Assembly: GCA_910583695.1 (NCBI GenBank)
Contig: CAJTZL010000020.1
Span: forward strand, 1-43,793
Origin: an uncultured Oscillibacter sp.
GTDB lineage: Bacteria; Bacillota; Clostridia; Oscillospirales; Oscillospiraceae
Reading direction: 5' to 3'
Length of the DNA stretch: 43,793 bases
The notes beneath the pieces were generated by a model that was given only the letters and a program-made list of their open reading frames with translations, was not told the DNA's origin and made no database searches. Below, in pieces: positions 16,886 through 24,472 of the stretch; position 1 is the first letter of the stretch, and each line of letters opens with the position of its first letter. The position numbers were made by a program, and so were the translations under genes.

Positions 16886-16920
16886 GTGCGATTATTTAAA
16901 GCACGCTTTGCGAAAGTGTC
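16875..16920. promoter_or_regulatory. Candidate LysR operators in the divergent region
   Basis: Two similar near-palindromic words, CTTTTCGTAAAGTG (from 16875) and CTTTGCGAAAGTG (from 16906), lie about 30 bp apart, three helical turns. Between them is a GTGC-N11-GCAC dyad (16886-16889 and 16901-16904) of the T-N11-A type favoured by LysR proteins. Confidence 0.5.
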
Positions 16921-16944
16921 AATATAAAACGAGGAGGCGCGGCC

Positions 16945-17802
16945 ATGAGCGCGGAGAGCTGGGACATTTTATTGAAGGCAATTGACGTTGGAAGCCTGTC
17001 TGCCGCTGCAAATCAAACGAATTATACCACTTCCGGGATCAGCCGGATTATTGCGAATCTGGAGGCGGAAATCGGGTTTCCGCTGCTGGTGCGAAACCAC
17101 CGGGGGATTTCTCCCACCAAAGAATGTGCGGCGCTTCTGCCGAATATTCGCAATCTGAGTCACTCCATGGAGTTGCTGCAGCAGCAGATTGCGCAGATCA
17201 ACGGCCTGGAGACGGGAGACCTGACCATCGGCACGGCGTACAGCTCCAGCTATCCCATTCTGACCAAGCGCGTGGTGAAGTTTGTACAGTGCTATCCGAA
17301 TATCAAGGTCAACATTTTGTGGGGATTCAATCCGGAGCTGTATCAGGCTGTTTTGGAAAGGCGCATGGATGTGTGCATAGTCAGCAAGCGGGACAAAAAG
17401 GATTTTTTGTGGTATTCCCTGCAAAAGGACTGCATGATGGCCCTGGTTTCCTCCACGCACCCGCTGGCCCGGGAGGAGGCCTTTCCCATAGAGGCCTTTG
17501 CGACGGAGAACTACATCAACATTTACCCAGGACAGGAGACCGACGCGGCGATGCTGCTGTCGCGCTACGGCATTTATCCCAACACCAGATTCACAACGTC
17601 GGACCGGTTTGCCGCCCATAGCATGGTCAGCGCGGGCCTGGGGGTGGCGCTGCTGAACGAAACCCAGATCCTGACGAAGGAAAAGGGGATTCGCATTCTG
17701 CCGCTGAATCCGCCGCAGTCGGTGGAAATTGGAATGGTGTGTCTGCCGATTCCCACGCTTGCCACAAAACGGTTCATTGAGTTTATGCAGGAGACTTCGT
17801 AG
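16945..17802 (+). CDS. LysR-family transcriptional regulator
   Basis: This is a 285-residue LysR-type regulator. The winged helix-turn-helix spans about 5-62 (GSLSAAANQTNYTTSGISRIIANLEAEIG in overlapping pieces, LLVRNHRG) and the rest is the two-lobed effector domain (about 90-285). The start ATG 16945 follows GAGGAGG. It reads away from the transporter-dehydrogenase-amidohydrolase-BCCT operon and very likely regulates it in response to a pathway intermediate. Its base composition is somewhat more AT-rich than the surrounding genes, in keeping with acquisition of the locus by transfer. Confidence 0.93.
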   Translation: MSAESWDILLKAIDVGSLSAAANQTNYTTSGISRIIANLEAEIGFPLLVRNHRGISPTKECAALLPNIRNLSHSMELLQQQIAQINGLETGDLTIGTAYSSSYPILTKRVVKFVQCYPNIKVNILWGFNPELYQAVLERRMDVCIVSKRDKKDFLWYSLQKDCMMALVSSTHPLAREEAFPIEAFATENYINIYPGQETDAAMLLSRYGIYPNTRFTTSDRFAAHSMVSAGLGVALLNETQILTKEKGIRILPLNPPQSVEIGMVCLPIPTLATKRFIEFMQETS

Positions 17803-17803
17803 G

Positions 17804-17975
17804 GTTTTAGGCCATGTTTGAAAAATGGCAAAACGCCGTTTTGGAGCATCTTTTTCCGCCAGGACTGCGTTGATTGGACTTGAAATCCGTCAGGATTCCC
17901 GCGTCCAATCGCCTTGCCTGGCAAAAAAATCTGCACCAATCCCCCATTCCGCCATTTTTCAAACAGGGCCTAAAC
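17804..17975. mobile_element. MITE-like inverted-repeat element
   Basis: A 172-bp non-coding element starts one base after the LysR stop. Its arms (17804-17879 and 17903-17975) are imperfect inverted repeats around a 23-bp centre. The outer 25 or so bases of the two arms are nearly identical, differing by one substitution and one missing T. The outermost left arm begins GTTTTAGGCC and the right end is GGCCTAAAC. It contains no ORF, and this architecture is that of miniature inverted-repeat elements. No clear target-site duplication is visible and no second copy occurs in this window. Confidence 0.65.
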
Positions 17976-18066
17976 GTGAGGTGGAAATTTCTGCGGCGCG
18001 CTTTGACTTTCCGTATGGGCCACGACTTGGGTTCAGCTGGTGGGGTGTAATTCAACTGCCTAAAAA
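17976..18066. other. Intergenic DNA, nothing recognised
   Basis: Between the inverted-repeat element and the terminator I see no ORF with a ribosome binding site, no promoter and no repeat. Confidence 0.5.
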
Positions 18067-18113
18067 GTACGGGAAAGCCCTGGAAATTCAACGAATTTCC
18101 AGGGCTTTCGTAC
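18067..18113 (-). terminator. Terminator of the nucleoside ABC operon
   Basis: A perfect 17-bp stem (18073-18089 with 18093-18109) has a 3-nt loop, extended outward by GTAC on both sides. On the minus strand it runs into TTTTT (AAAAA at 18062-18066 on plus). It lies about 110 bases past the last permease gene. Confidence 0.88.
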
Positions 18114-18221
18114 GTTGTAAAGATCTGTCTCTTTGGGCTTAAAGTACAGTCATCCCTCCGGCTGTGCATCATCATCTTGAACCCTTCCTGCCGCCGAAAG
18201 ACCATTCAGGCAGCGCCGTCC

Positions 18222-19217
18222 TCACCGGTCCTCCCGGAAGTAGGCCAGTCCCAGGCTGGCGGGGGGCTGCTTCTCCTTGTTGTTTCGCATGCTGGAGACG
18301 ATCAGCACAATCACCGTCACCACATAGGGCAGGATTTTATAAAGCTGGGTGGGAACCAGGGGCAGGGCCAGACGCAGATACAGGATCATCAGCGCCCCGA
18401 AGAGCACCGAGCCCCAGATGGCGGACAGGGGCCGCCACATGCAGAAGATCACCAGGGCCACCGCCAGCCAACCTACGCCGCTGAGGCCCTCGTGGTTCCA
18501 CACGCATCCGGCGATGGTCATGATATACACCATGCCGCCTACGGCGGAGATTCCGCCGCCGATCACCGTGGCCAGATACTTGTACCGCTCCACGGCGATG
18601 CCCGCCGCGTCCGCCGTGGCGGGGGATTCCCCCACGGAGCGGAGGTACAGCCCCGCCCGGGTGCGGTTCAGGAAGAAGAACATACCGGCGGCCAGGATCA
18701 GCCCCAGGTAGAAGAACACGCTGTTGCCGAAGAGGATGCCGCCCGCCACAGGGATTTTTTGCCAGAGCGCCGGGAAGGGAGAGTTCTGGAAAAAGCCTTT
18801 CAGATGGTTGCCGATGGAGATATAGCCGTTCTCCCGGACCCGCATGTACTCGCCCAGGAACTGGCCCACGCCGGTGCCGAAGATGGACAGGGCCAGACCG
18901 GTGACATTCTGGTTGGCCCGGAGGGTGATGGTGAGGAAGCTGAAGATCAGGGAGGCCAGGGCCCCCGCCAGGAAGGCGCAGAGAATCCCCACGCCCACGG
19001 CGATTATTCCATTCGCCCCGGCTCCCGCCGCCTTCTCGTAGTAGAACACGCCTCCCAGGCCCAGGGCTCCGCCCATGAACATGATGCCCTCCACGCCCAG
19101 GTTCAAATTGCCGGATTTCTCCGTCAGAATCTCCCCCAGAGTTCCGAAGAGCAGCGGCGTGCCGTAGGTGATGGCGGCAATGATGAGAGCCAGAAACAAG
19201 CTCAGAAAATTACCCAT
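18222..19217 (-). CDS. BMP-type nucleoside ABC transporter, permease 2 (NupQ-like)
   Basis: This is the second permease of the nucleoside importer, 331 residues with about 9 membrane helices. It shows the family block EKSGNLNLGVEGIMFMGG near residue 33-50, the RANQNVTGLALSIFGTG segment and the cytoplasmic coupling loop LRSVGESPATADAAGI. These are characteristic of the YufQ/NupQ permeases (branched-chain permease superfamily). It overlaps the upstream permease gene by 8 bases and is last in the operon. It heterodimerises with the product of 19210-20304. Confidence 0.93.
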   Translation of the reverse strand: MGNFLSLFLALIIAAITYGTPLLFGTLGEILTEKSGNLNLGVEGIMFMGGALGLGGVFYYEKAAGAGANGIIAVGVGILCAFLAGALASLIFSFLTITLRANQNVTGLALSIFGTGVGQFLGEYMRVRENGYISIGNHLKGFFQNSPFPALWQKIPVAGGILFGNSVFFYLGLILAAGMFFFLNRTRAGLYLRSVGESPATADAAGIAVERYKYLATVIGGGISAVGGMVYIMTIAGCVWNHEGLSGVGWLAVALVIFCMWRPLSAIWGSVLFGALMILYLRLALPLVPTQLYKILPYVVTVIVLIVSSMRNNKEKQPPASLGLAYFREDR

Positions 19218-20304
19218 GCTGTGCCTCCTTCCTCCCCGCGCCGCGGAAAATCAGCCTGTAGTTGATGAAAAATTCACACCCCAGCATGCAGAACAGCAGG
19301 ATGCCGGTGATGATGTCGGAAATGGAAGTGGGCACCGCCATGCGGGTCTGGAGGGTCTCCGCCCCCTTGCTCAGCACCGCCAGCAGGCCGGAGATGCCCA
19401 CCATGGCAAAGGCGTTCAGCTGGCTGAGCCAGGCCACGGTGATGGAGGTGAAGCCTACGCCCCCGGCCACGCCGTCGTACAGAGTGTTGTTGGCCCCGGA
19501 GGCCACGATGAACCCGACGATCCCGCTGATGGCCCCGGAGAGGAACATGGTCCGCATCATGACCCGGCCCACGTTCATGCCCGCGTACCGGGCCGTGTTG
19601 ATGCTGTCGCCTATGACGGCAATTTCATATCCGTGTTTTGTGTGGTTCATGTAGACATGCATGAAGATTACCAGAACCAGCACGATGATCCAGCCGCAGT
19701 GGACCCCCAGCACCCGGGGGAGGCAGGCGGCCTCGTCAAACTGCGGGATGATTTGGGAGCCCTTCCGGCCCTCCCAGGGTCCCCCCTGAAGCCAGCGGAC
19801 CACGCCGATGATGATGTAATTCATCATCAAGGTGAACAGGGTCTCGTTGGTGTTCCATTTGGCCTTGAAAAAGGCGGGAATCAGGGCCCAGAGGCCCCCG
19901 GCCGCAGCTCCCGCAATGCCCATGACCGCCAGCAGGACGGGAGAGGGCAGGCGATCCGCCCAGAAGAGGGCGAAGTAGCTGGCGGCGACGGCCCCGGCGG
20001 TGATCTGACCCTCTGCGCCGATGTTCCAGAAGCGCATCTTGAAGCAGGGGGCGATGGCCAGGGCACAGCCAAGCAGGGGGACGGCGATTTTCACTGTCTG
20101 GCGGATGGCGCTCTTCTTTCCCAATGCGCCGGAAATCATGGTGCCGTAGGCCGTGACGGGGTTGGCCCCCGCCAGGGCCATCACCAGGGCCCCCAGCAGC
20201 AGGGCGAAGAGGATGGAGGCGGCCCGGATGCACCAGACCTTCCAGCTCTCCATGCCGTCCCGCTTTGCCAGACGGATGAGGGGAATCTTCTTCTCGTGGT
20301 TCAT
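19210..20304 (-). CDS. BMP-type nucleoside ABC transporter, permease 1 (NupP-like)
   Basis: This is the first permease, 364 residues from ATG 20304, which carries AAAGGAGGC upstream and overlaps the ATPase stop by four bases. The longer frame with 40 extra arginine- and glycine-rich residues is a shadow of the ATPase gene. Family features are the FWNIGAEGQITAGAVAASYF block (in pieces), NETLFTLMMNYI, and the coupling loop IGDSINTARYAGMNV. With NupQ-like permease, ATPase and lipoprotein it makes a complete importer. Confidence 0.93.
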   Translation of the reverse strand: MNHEKKIPLIRLAKRDGMESWKVWCIRAASILFALLLGALVMALAGANPVTAYGTMISGALGKKSAIRQTVKIAVPLLGCALAIAPCFKMRFWNIGAEGQITAGAVAASYFALFWADRLPSPVLLAVMGIAGAAAGGLWALIPAFFKAKWNTNETLFTLMMNYIIIGVVRWLQGGPWEGRKGSQIIPQFDEAACLPRVLGVHCGWIIVLVLVIFMHVYMNHTKHGYEIAVIGDSINTARYAGMNVGRVMMRTMFLSGAISGIVGFIVASGANNTLYDGVAGGVGFTSITVAWLSQLNAFAMVGISGLLAVLSKGAETLQTRMAVPTSISDIITGILLFCMLGCEFFINYRLIFRGAGRKEAQHG

Positions 20305-21839
20305 TCCGCCGCCTCCTTTCCGCCCTGACGGGTCATCAGCAGGCCGATCTGTTCCTTTGTGGCGGACCGGGCGTCCACCACGCCGCTGACATGGCCGCCG
20401 CAGAGGACCAGAATCCGGTCGCACAGCTCCAGCAGCACGTCCAGGTCCTCGCCTACATAGATCACGGCCACGCCCTTCATCTTCTGCTCCGTCAACAGAT
20501 TGTATATGGTGTAGGAGGTGTTGATGTCCAGCCCCCGGACCGCGTAGGCGGTCATGAGCACGGAGGGGGCGCCGGCAATCTCCCGGCCCACCAGCACCTT
20601 CTGCACGTTGCCGCCGGACATCCGGCGAACGGGGAAGTCCGTGCTGGGCGTGACTACCTCCAGCTCCTTCCAGACCCGCAGGGCCAGCTCATTGGGGTCC
20701 CTGCGGTTGAGGAAAACACCTGGGCCCTTCTTCCAGGAGCGGAGCATCATGTTCCCCGTCATGCCCATGGACCCCACAAGGCCCATGCCCAGCCGGTCCT
20801 CGGGGACGAAGGCCATGGCCACCCCGGCCTTGCGAATCTGCATGGGGGTTTTGCCCACCAGATTGGCGGGGGGCTTTCCGTCGGGAGTGTAGAGGATCTC
20901 TCCCCGGCTGACCGGGCAGAGGCCGGAGACGGCCTCCAGCAGCTCCTTCTGTCCGGACCCGGCGATGCCCGCCACGCCCAGGATTTCGCCGCCCAGGGCG
21001 GTGAAGGTGACATCGTCCAGCTTCTTGACTCCCTCCCCGTCCAGGACGGTGAGGCCCTTGACCTCCAGGCGCTCCACCGGCGTTTCGTACCGGGGCCGGT
21101 CGATGTTCAGCGTCACGGCGTGGCCCACCATCATGTCCGTAAGGGCCTGGGGGTTCGTTTCGCTGGTTTTCACGGTGCCGATGTACTTGCCCTTCCGGAG
21201 GACGGCCACCTTGTCGGAGAGGGCCATGACCTCGTGGAGCTTGTGGGTGATGATGACAATGGCTTTCCCGTCGGCCTTCATGGCCCGAAGGACGTCGAAG
21301 AGCTTGTCGGTCTCCTGGGGGGTGAGGACGGCGGTGGGCTCGTCCAGAATCAGGATGTCGGCCCCCCGGTAGAGGACCTTGACGATTTCCACCGTCTGCT
21401 TCTGGGAAACGGACATGTCGTAAATCTTCTGGCCGGGGTCGATGTCGAAGCCGTATCGCTCGCAGATGTCCCGGACCCGTTCCCCGGCGGCCCGGATGTC
21501 CAGCCTGCCCGGCTCCTCCAGGCCCAGGACGATGTTCTCCGCGGCGGTGAACACGTCCACCAGCTTGTAGTGCTGGTGGATCATGCCGATGCCGTGGGCG
21601 AAGGCATCCTTGGGGGAGCGGATGGAGACGGGGCGGCCGTTCACAAAAATCTGGCCCTCGTCGGGGAAGTAGATGCCGGAGAGCATGTTCATCAGCGTGG
21701 TTTTTCCGCTGCCGTTCTCACCCAGCAGGGAGAGAATTTCCCCCCGGTTCAGCTTCAGGTCGATGCCGTCGTTGGCCACCACCTCGCCGAAGCGCTTGGT
21801 GATGCCTTTGAGTTCTATGGCGCATACGTTGTTTTCCAA
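20301..21839 (-). CDS. Duplicated ABC ATPase of the nucleoside importer (NupO-like)
   Basis: This is a 512-residue ATPase with two fused nucleotide-binding domains, as in RbsA/NupO. Domain 1 (about 1-240) has Walker A GENGSGKT, signature MSVSQKQ and Walker B ILILDEPTAVL. Domain 2 (about 255-512) has a degenerate Walker A (GIAGSGQKE), signature MSGGNVQK and LMTAYAVRGLD where canonical domains have a DEPT motif, so only one ATP site should be fully active. The start is TTG 21839, with AAAGGA at a 9-nt distance; the nearby ATG 21849 is out of frame. A palindrome separates it from the lipoprotein gene. Confidence 0.93.
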   Translation of the reverse strand: MENNVCAIELKGITKRFGEVVANDGIDLKLNRGEILSLLGENGSGKTTLMNMLSGIYFPDEGQIFVNGRPVSIRSPKDAFAHGIGMIHQHYKLVDVFTAAENIVLGLEEPGRLDIRAAGERVRDICERYGFDIDPGQKIYDMSVSQKQTVEIVKVLYRGADILILDEPTAVLTPQETDKLFDVLRAMKADGKAIVIITHKLHEVMALSDKVAVLRKGKYIGTVKTSETNPQALTDMMVGHAVTLNIDRPRYETPVERLEVKGLTVLDGEGVKKLDDVTFTALGGEILGVAGIAGSGQKELLEAVSGLCPVSRGEILYTPDGKPPANLVGKTPMQIRKAGVAMAFVPEDRLGMGLVGSMGMTGNMMLRSWKKGPGVFLNRRDPNELALRVWKELEVVTPSTDFPVRRMSGGNVQKVLVGREIAGAPSVLMTAYAVRGLDINTSYTIYNLLTEQKMKGVAVIYVGEDLDVLLELCDRILVLCGGHVSGVVDARSATKEQIGLLMTRQGGKEAAE

Positions 21840-21917
21840 AAACGCTCATCCTTTCTAAGAGGTCCCGGCGGGAAAAACGCTTGCGCCGGGCGGAGTCCGG
21901 ATGTGGAGGGAAGGGAA

Positions 21918-21958
21918 AAGAACAGGGGGTCCCGCGCGGGACCCCCTATGGAGTTCTT
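21918..21958 (-). terminator. Intercistronic palindrome between lipoprotein and ATPase genes
   Basis: A 24-bp perfect palindrome (21924-21947) is flanked by AAGAAC (21918-21923) and GTTCTT (21953-21958), which extend the stem. On the minus strand it is followed by GTTCTTTTCCC. Such structures in importer operons commonly end most transcripts or protect them, giving more binding protein than transporter. Confidence 0.65.
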
Positions 21959-21973
21959 CTGTTGGTTTGATAA

Positions 21974-23257
21974 TTAGCCAAAGTCTTCGTTCAGCCGCTC
22001 GATCCCATCGATAGGCAGGTTAAAATACGGAGCGGACTGGAAGTGAGACTCGTGGAACGCGCCGTCAAACACGGCCTCCTCGGAGTCGGGGGTGAAGTCA
22101 CCGTCGGTATCCAGGGCGAAGGCGGTCTCCAGCTTCGCACCCTTGATGGTGAAGGTGCTGGTGTCAAACACCTGCAGCTCGCCGGAGCGGATCTTGGCCT
22201 CCACCTCTGCCAGCTTCTCGGCGGTGCCGGGGGCGGCGATGGCCTCGTTCAGGTCCGTCATCACCACGGCGTCCATGTCCATTCCGTGGCACCAGTCCTG
22301 GTCGAAGCTCTCTCCGTTGGCCACGGATTCAATGGCGTACTCGAAATAGGGAGCCCAGTTGATCCGGGTGCCGATGAGGGAGGCCTCGGGGGCCACGGAG
22401 ATCATGTCGTTGTTGTAGCCCGTGTGGAACACGCCCTTGGACTGGGCCGTGGTGGCCGGGGTGGTGTTGTCGGAGTGCTGGGAGATCATGACGCAGCCCA
22501 TGTCGGCAAGTGCCGAAGCGGCGTTGGCCTCTTCCGTGGCGTCGGACCAGGAGCCCACGAACTGGACCTTCATGGTGACGCTGGGGCAGACGCTCCGGGC
22601 GCCCAGGAAGTAAGCGGTGAAGCCGGAGACGACCTCGGCGAAGGAGAAGGCGCCCACGTACCCGATGACGGCCTGATCGGCGGAGATGGTTCCCTCGTCA
22701 ATCATCTGCTGGAGCTTCATGCCCGCCACGACGCCGGCCAGATACCGGCCCTCGTAGATGTTGGCAAAGGCATTGTGGGTGTTTTCCAGATTGTCGCCCC
22801 AGGAGGCCTGGTTGGTGCAGGAGATGAACTCGATTTCGGGATAATCGGGGGCCACCTTCAGCATGAAGGGCTCGAAGCCGAAGGAGTTGTTGATGATGAG
22901 GTCGCAGCCCTCGTCCGCCAGCTCGATGTTGGCGTCCTCGCAGCCGGAGTCCTCTCCGATGTTCCATTTGGTGACCCAGTCCACGGTGATGCCCTTGGCG
23001 GCCAGAGCCTCCGTGGCGGCCTCCTTGCCCCGGATGAAGTTGTAGGTGTAGCCCTGGTCGTTTTCGTCGCCGATGCAGATCAGGCCCACCTTGACGGTTT
23101 TGCCCTCGGCGGGCTCGCTGCCGGAATCGGCGGGCTGCTGGGTGTCGGCGGGCGTGGACTCGTCTGCGGGCTTGCTGTCTCCGCCGGAATCGCCTCCGCA
23201 GGCGGCCAGACTCAAGGCCAGGATCATAGACAGCAGCAATGCAAGAAATTTCTTCAT
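21974..23257 (-). CDS. BMP-family nucleoside-binding lipoprotein
   Basis: This is the substrate-binding lipoprotein of the importer, 427 residues from ATG 23257 (AAGGAGG at 23267-23273). The signal peptide ends in the lipobox LAAC with C20, followed by a Gly/Ser/Asp/Pro-rich linker to about 55. The periplasmic-binding fold follows, with KVGLICIGDENDQGYTYNF, FGFEPFMLKVAPDYP and YVGAFSFAEVVSGFTAY, matching BmpA/NupN/TmpC proteins that bind purine nucleosides. The operon order lipoprotein-ATPase-permease-permease is the standard one. A nucleoside hydrolase and sugar kinase at 32684-34539 could use the imported nucleosides. Confidence 0.93.
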   Translation of the reverse strand: MKKFLALLLSMILALSLAACGGDSGGDSKPADESTPADTQQPADSGSEPAEGKTVKVGLICIGDENDQGYTYNFIRGKEAATEALAAKGITVDWVTKWNIGEDSGCEDANIELADEGCDLIINNSFGFEPFMLKVAPDYPEIEFISCTNQASWGDNLENTHNAFANIYEGRYLAGVVAGMKLQQMIDEGTISADQAVIGYVGAFSFAEVVSGFTAYFLGARSVCPSVTMKVQFVGSWSDATEEANAASALADMGCVMISQHSDNTTPATTAQSKGVFHTGYNNDMISVAPEASLIGTRINWAPYFEYAIESVANGESFDQDWCHGMDMDAVVMTDLNEAIAAPGTAEKLAEVEAKIRSGELQVFDTSTFTIKGAKLETAFALDTDGDFTPDSEEAVFDGAFHESHFQSAPYFNLPIDGIERLNEDFG

Positions 23258-23327
23258 TCTGATCTTCCTCCTTAATAAAAATATGTATGGAAGGGAGCGG
23301 GAAGGGCCTGCCTCTCCGCTTGACTTG

Positions 23328-23356
23328 ATTATACAGGAAAGCAGCGGAAAGTTCAA
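23328..23356 (-). promoter_or_regulatory. Sigma-A promoter of the nucleoside importer operon
   Basis: On the minus strand TTGAAC (23351-23356), 17-bp spacer, perfect TATAAT (23328-23333). The leader is about 64 nt, too short for a purine riboswitch, and none is seen. Confidence 0.85.
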
Positions 23357-23472
23357 TGCGCTTTTTCAGGTTTTTGGAAATTTACAGAAGACCCCTGGGG
23401 ATTCCTGGCAATTTCTATAAATCCTCCAAAGGCCGAAACCCCGGCGGAAGGGAAATCGTTTCCGAATTTTCT

Positions 23473-23501
23473 TTGACAAATCCGCGGGATTGTGGGATAC
23501 T
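23473..23501 (+). promoter_or_regulatory. Sigma-A promoter of the HAD phosphatase gene
   Basis: Perfect TTGACA (23473-23478), 17-bp spacer, GATACT (23496-23501). The leader contains a 17-nt palindrome (AAGGGCCC-C-GGGCCCTT, 23528-23544) nine bases before the ribosome binding site, which could restrain translation. Confidence 0.8.
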
Positions 23502-23563
23502 TGAACAAAGCGGAAACCCATATTTCAAAGGGCCCCGGGCCCTTGGAGCGACAGGAGCGGACC

Positions 23564-24340
23564 ATGGAACAACTGAGAAAGAAAAAGGGCTTCATCTGCG
23601 ATATGGACGGCGTGATCTATCACGGGAACCAGGTCTTGCCGGGCGTGCGGAAATTTGTCGAGTGGCTGGCGGAGGAGAAGAAAAATTACCTGTTCCTCAC
23701 CAACTCCAGCCAGTACACCCCCAAGGAGCTCCAGCAGAAGCTGGCCCGGATGGGGCTGGACGTGGACGAGTCCCACTTTTACACCAGCGCCCTGGCCACG
23801 GCGCACTTCCTGGACAGCCAGGCCCCGGGGTGCAGCGCCTATGTGGTGGGGGAGCACGGAATCACCAACGCCCTCTATGACAAAGGCATCACCTACAACG
23901 ATGTGAACCCGGACTACGTGGTGGTGGGGGAATCCTCCGCCTACAACCTGGAGCAGATCACCAAGGCCATCCGTCTGGTGAACGCCGGGGCCAAGCTCAT
24001 CGGCACCAACCCGGACCTCACGGCCCCCGCGGAGGCGGGCATCGTCCCGGCCTGCCGGGCCCTCATCGCCCCCATTGAGCTGGCTACGGAGAAGAACGCC
24101 TATTTCGTGGGCAAGCCCAATCCCTTGATGATGCGCACCGGCCTGCGGATGCTGGGGGTCCATTCGGAAAACGCCGTGATGATCGGAGACCGGATGGACA
24201 CGGACATCATCGCCGGCATCGAGTCGGGCCTGGACACCGTTCTGGTCCTCTCCGGCGTCTCCACCCAGGAGACCTGCCAGGAGTATCCCTACCGGCCCAG
24301 GTTCATTTTGAAGGGTGTGGGGGAAATTCCCGGGAAATAA
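23564..24340 (+). CDS. HAD-IIA family phosphatase (NagD/AraL-like)
   Basis: This is a 258-residue HAD-superfamily sugar- or nucleotide-phosphatase of the NagD/AraL/phosphoglycolate type. Motif I is ICDMDGVIYHG with nucleophile D13 and D15, motif II is FLTNSS, the motif III Lys is in VGKPNP and motif IV is MIGDRMDTDIIAG. The C2 cap lies between motifs II and III. The start ATG 23564 follows AGGAG (23553-23557); the 24 codons before it lie over the palindrome and lack a site. Such enzymes usually remove phosphate from unwanted sugar phosphates. It has its own promoter. Confidence 0.92.
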   Translation: MEQLRKKKGFICDMDGVIYHGNQVLPGVRKFVEWLAEEKKNYLFLTNSSQYTPKELQQKLARMGLDVDESHFYTSALATAHFLDSQAPGCSAYVVGEHGITNALYDKGITYNDVNPDYVVVGESSAYNLEQITKAIRLVNAGAKLIGTNPDLTAPAEAGIVPACRALIAPIELATEKNAYFVGKPNPLMMRTGLRMLGVHSENAVMIGDRMDTDIIAGIESGLDTVLVLSGVSTQETCQEYPYRPRFILKGVGEIPGK

Positions 24341-24367
24341 GGGCGGAAGCAGGTCAGGATTTTGCTG

Positions 24368-24397
24368 TTGAAAACCTGTCCCCTACCGTGATATACT
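24368..24397 (+). promoter_or_regulatory. Sigma-A promoter of the Gfo/Idh/MocA gene
   Basis: TTGAAA (24368-24373), 18-bp spacer, TATACT (24392-24397), about 75 nt upstream of ATG 24473. Confidence 0.7.
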
Positions 24398-24472
24398 GTA
24401 GCCGCAGCGCCCGGGCCTTCCCAAAGGCGGCCCGGGTCTCCGCCAAAAACTATTGCAAGGAGAATGATCATC

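Noticed and set aside
23258..23327. Possible purine riboswitch in the leader of the nucleoside importer
   Set aside because: The leader is only about 64 nt and shows none of the three-stem purine aptamer arrangement.
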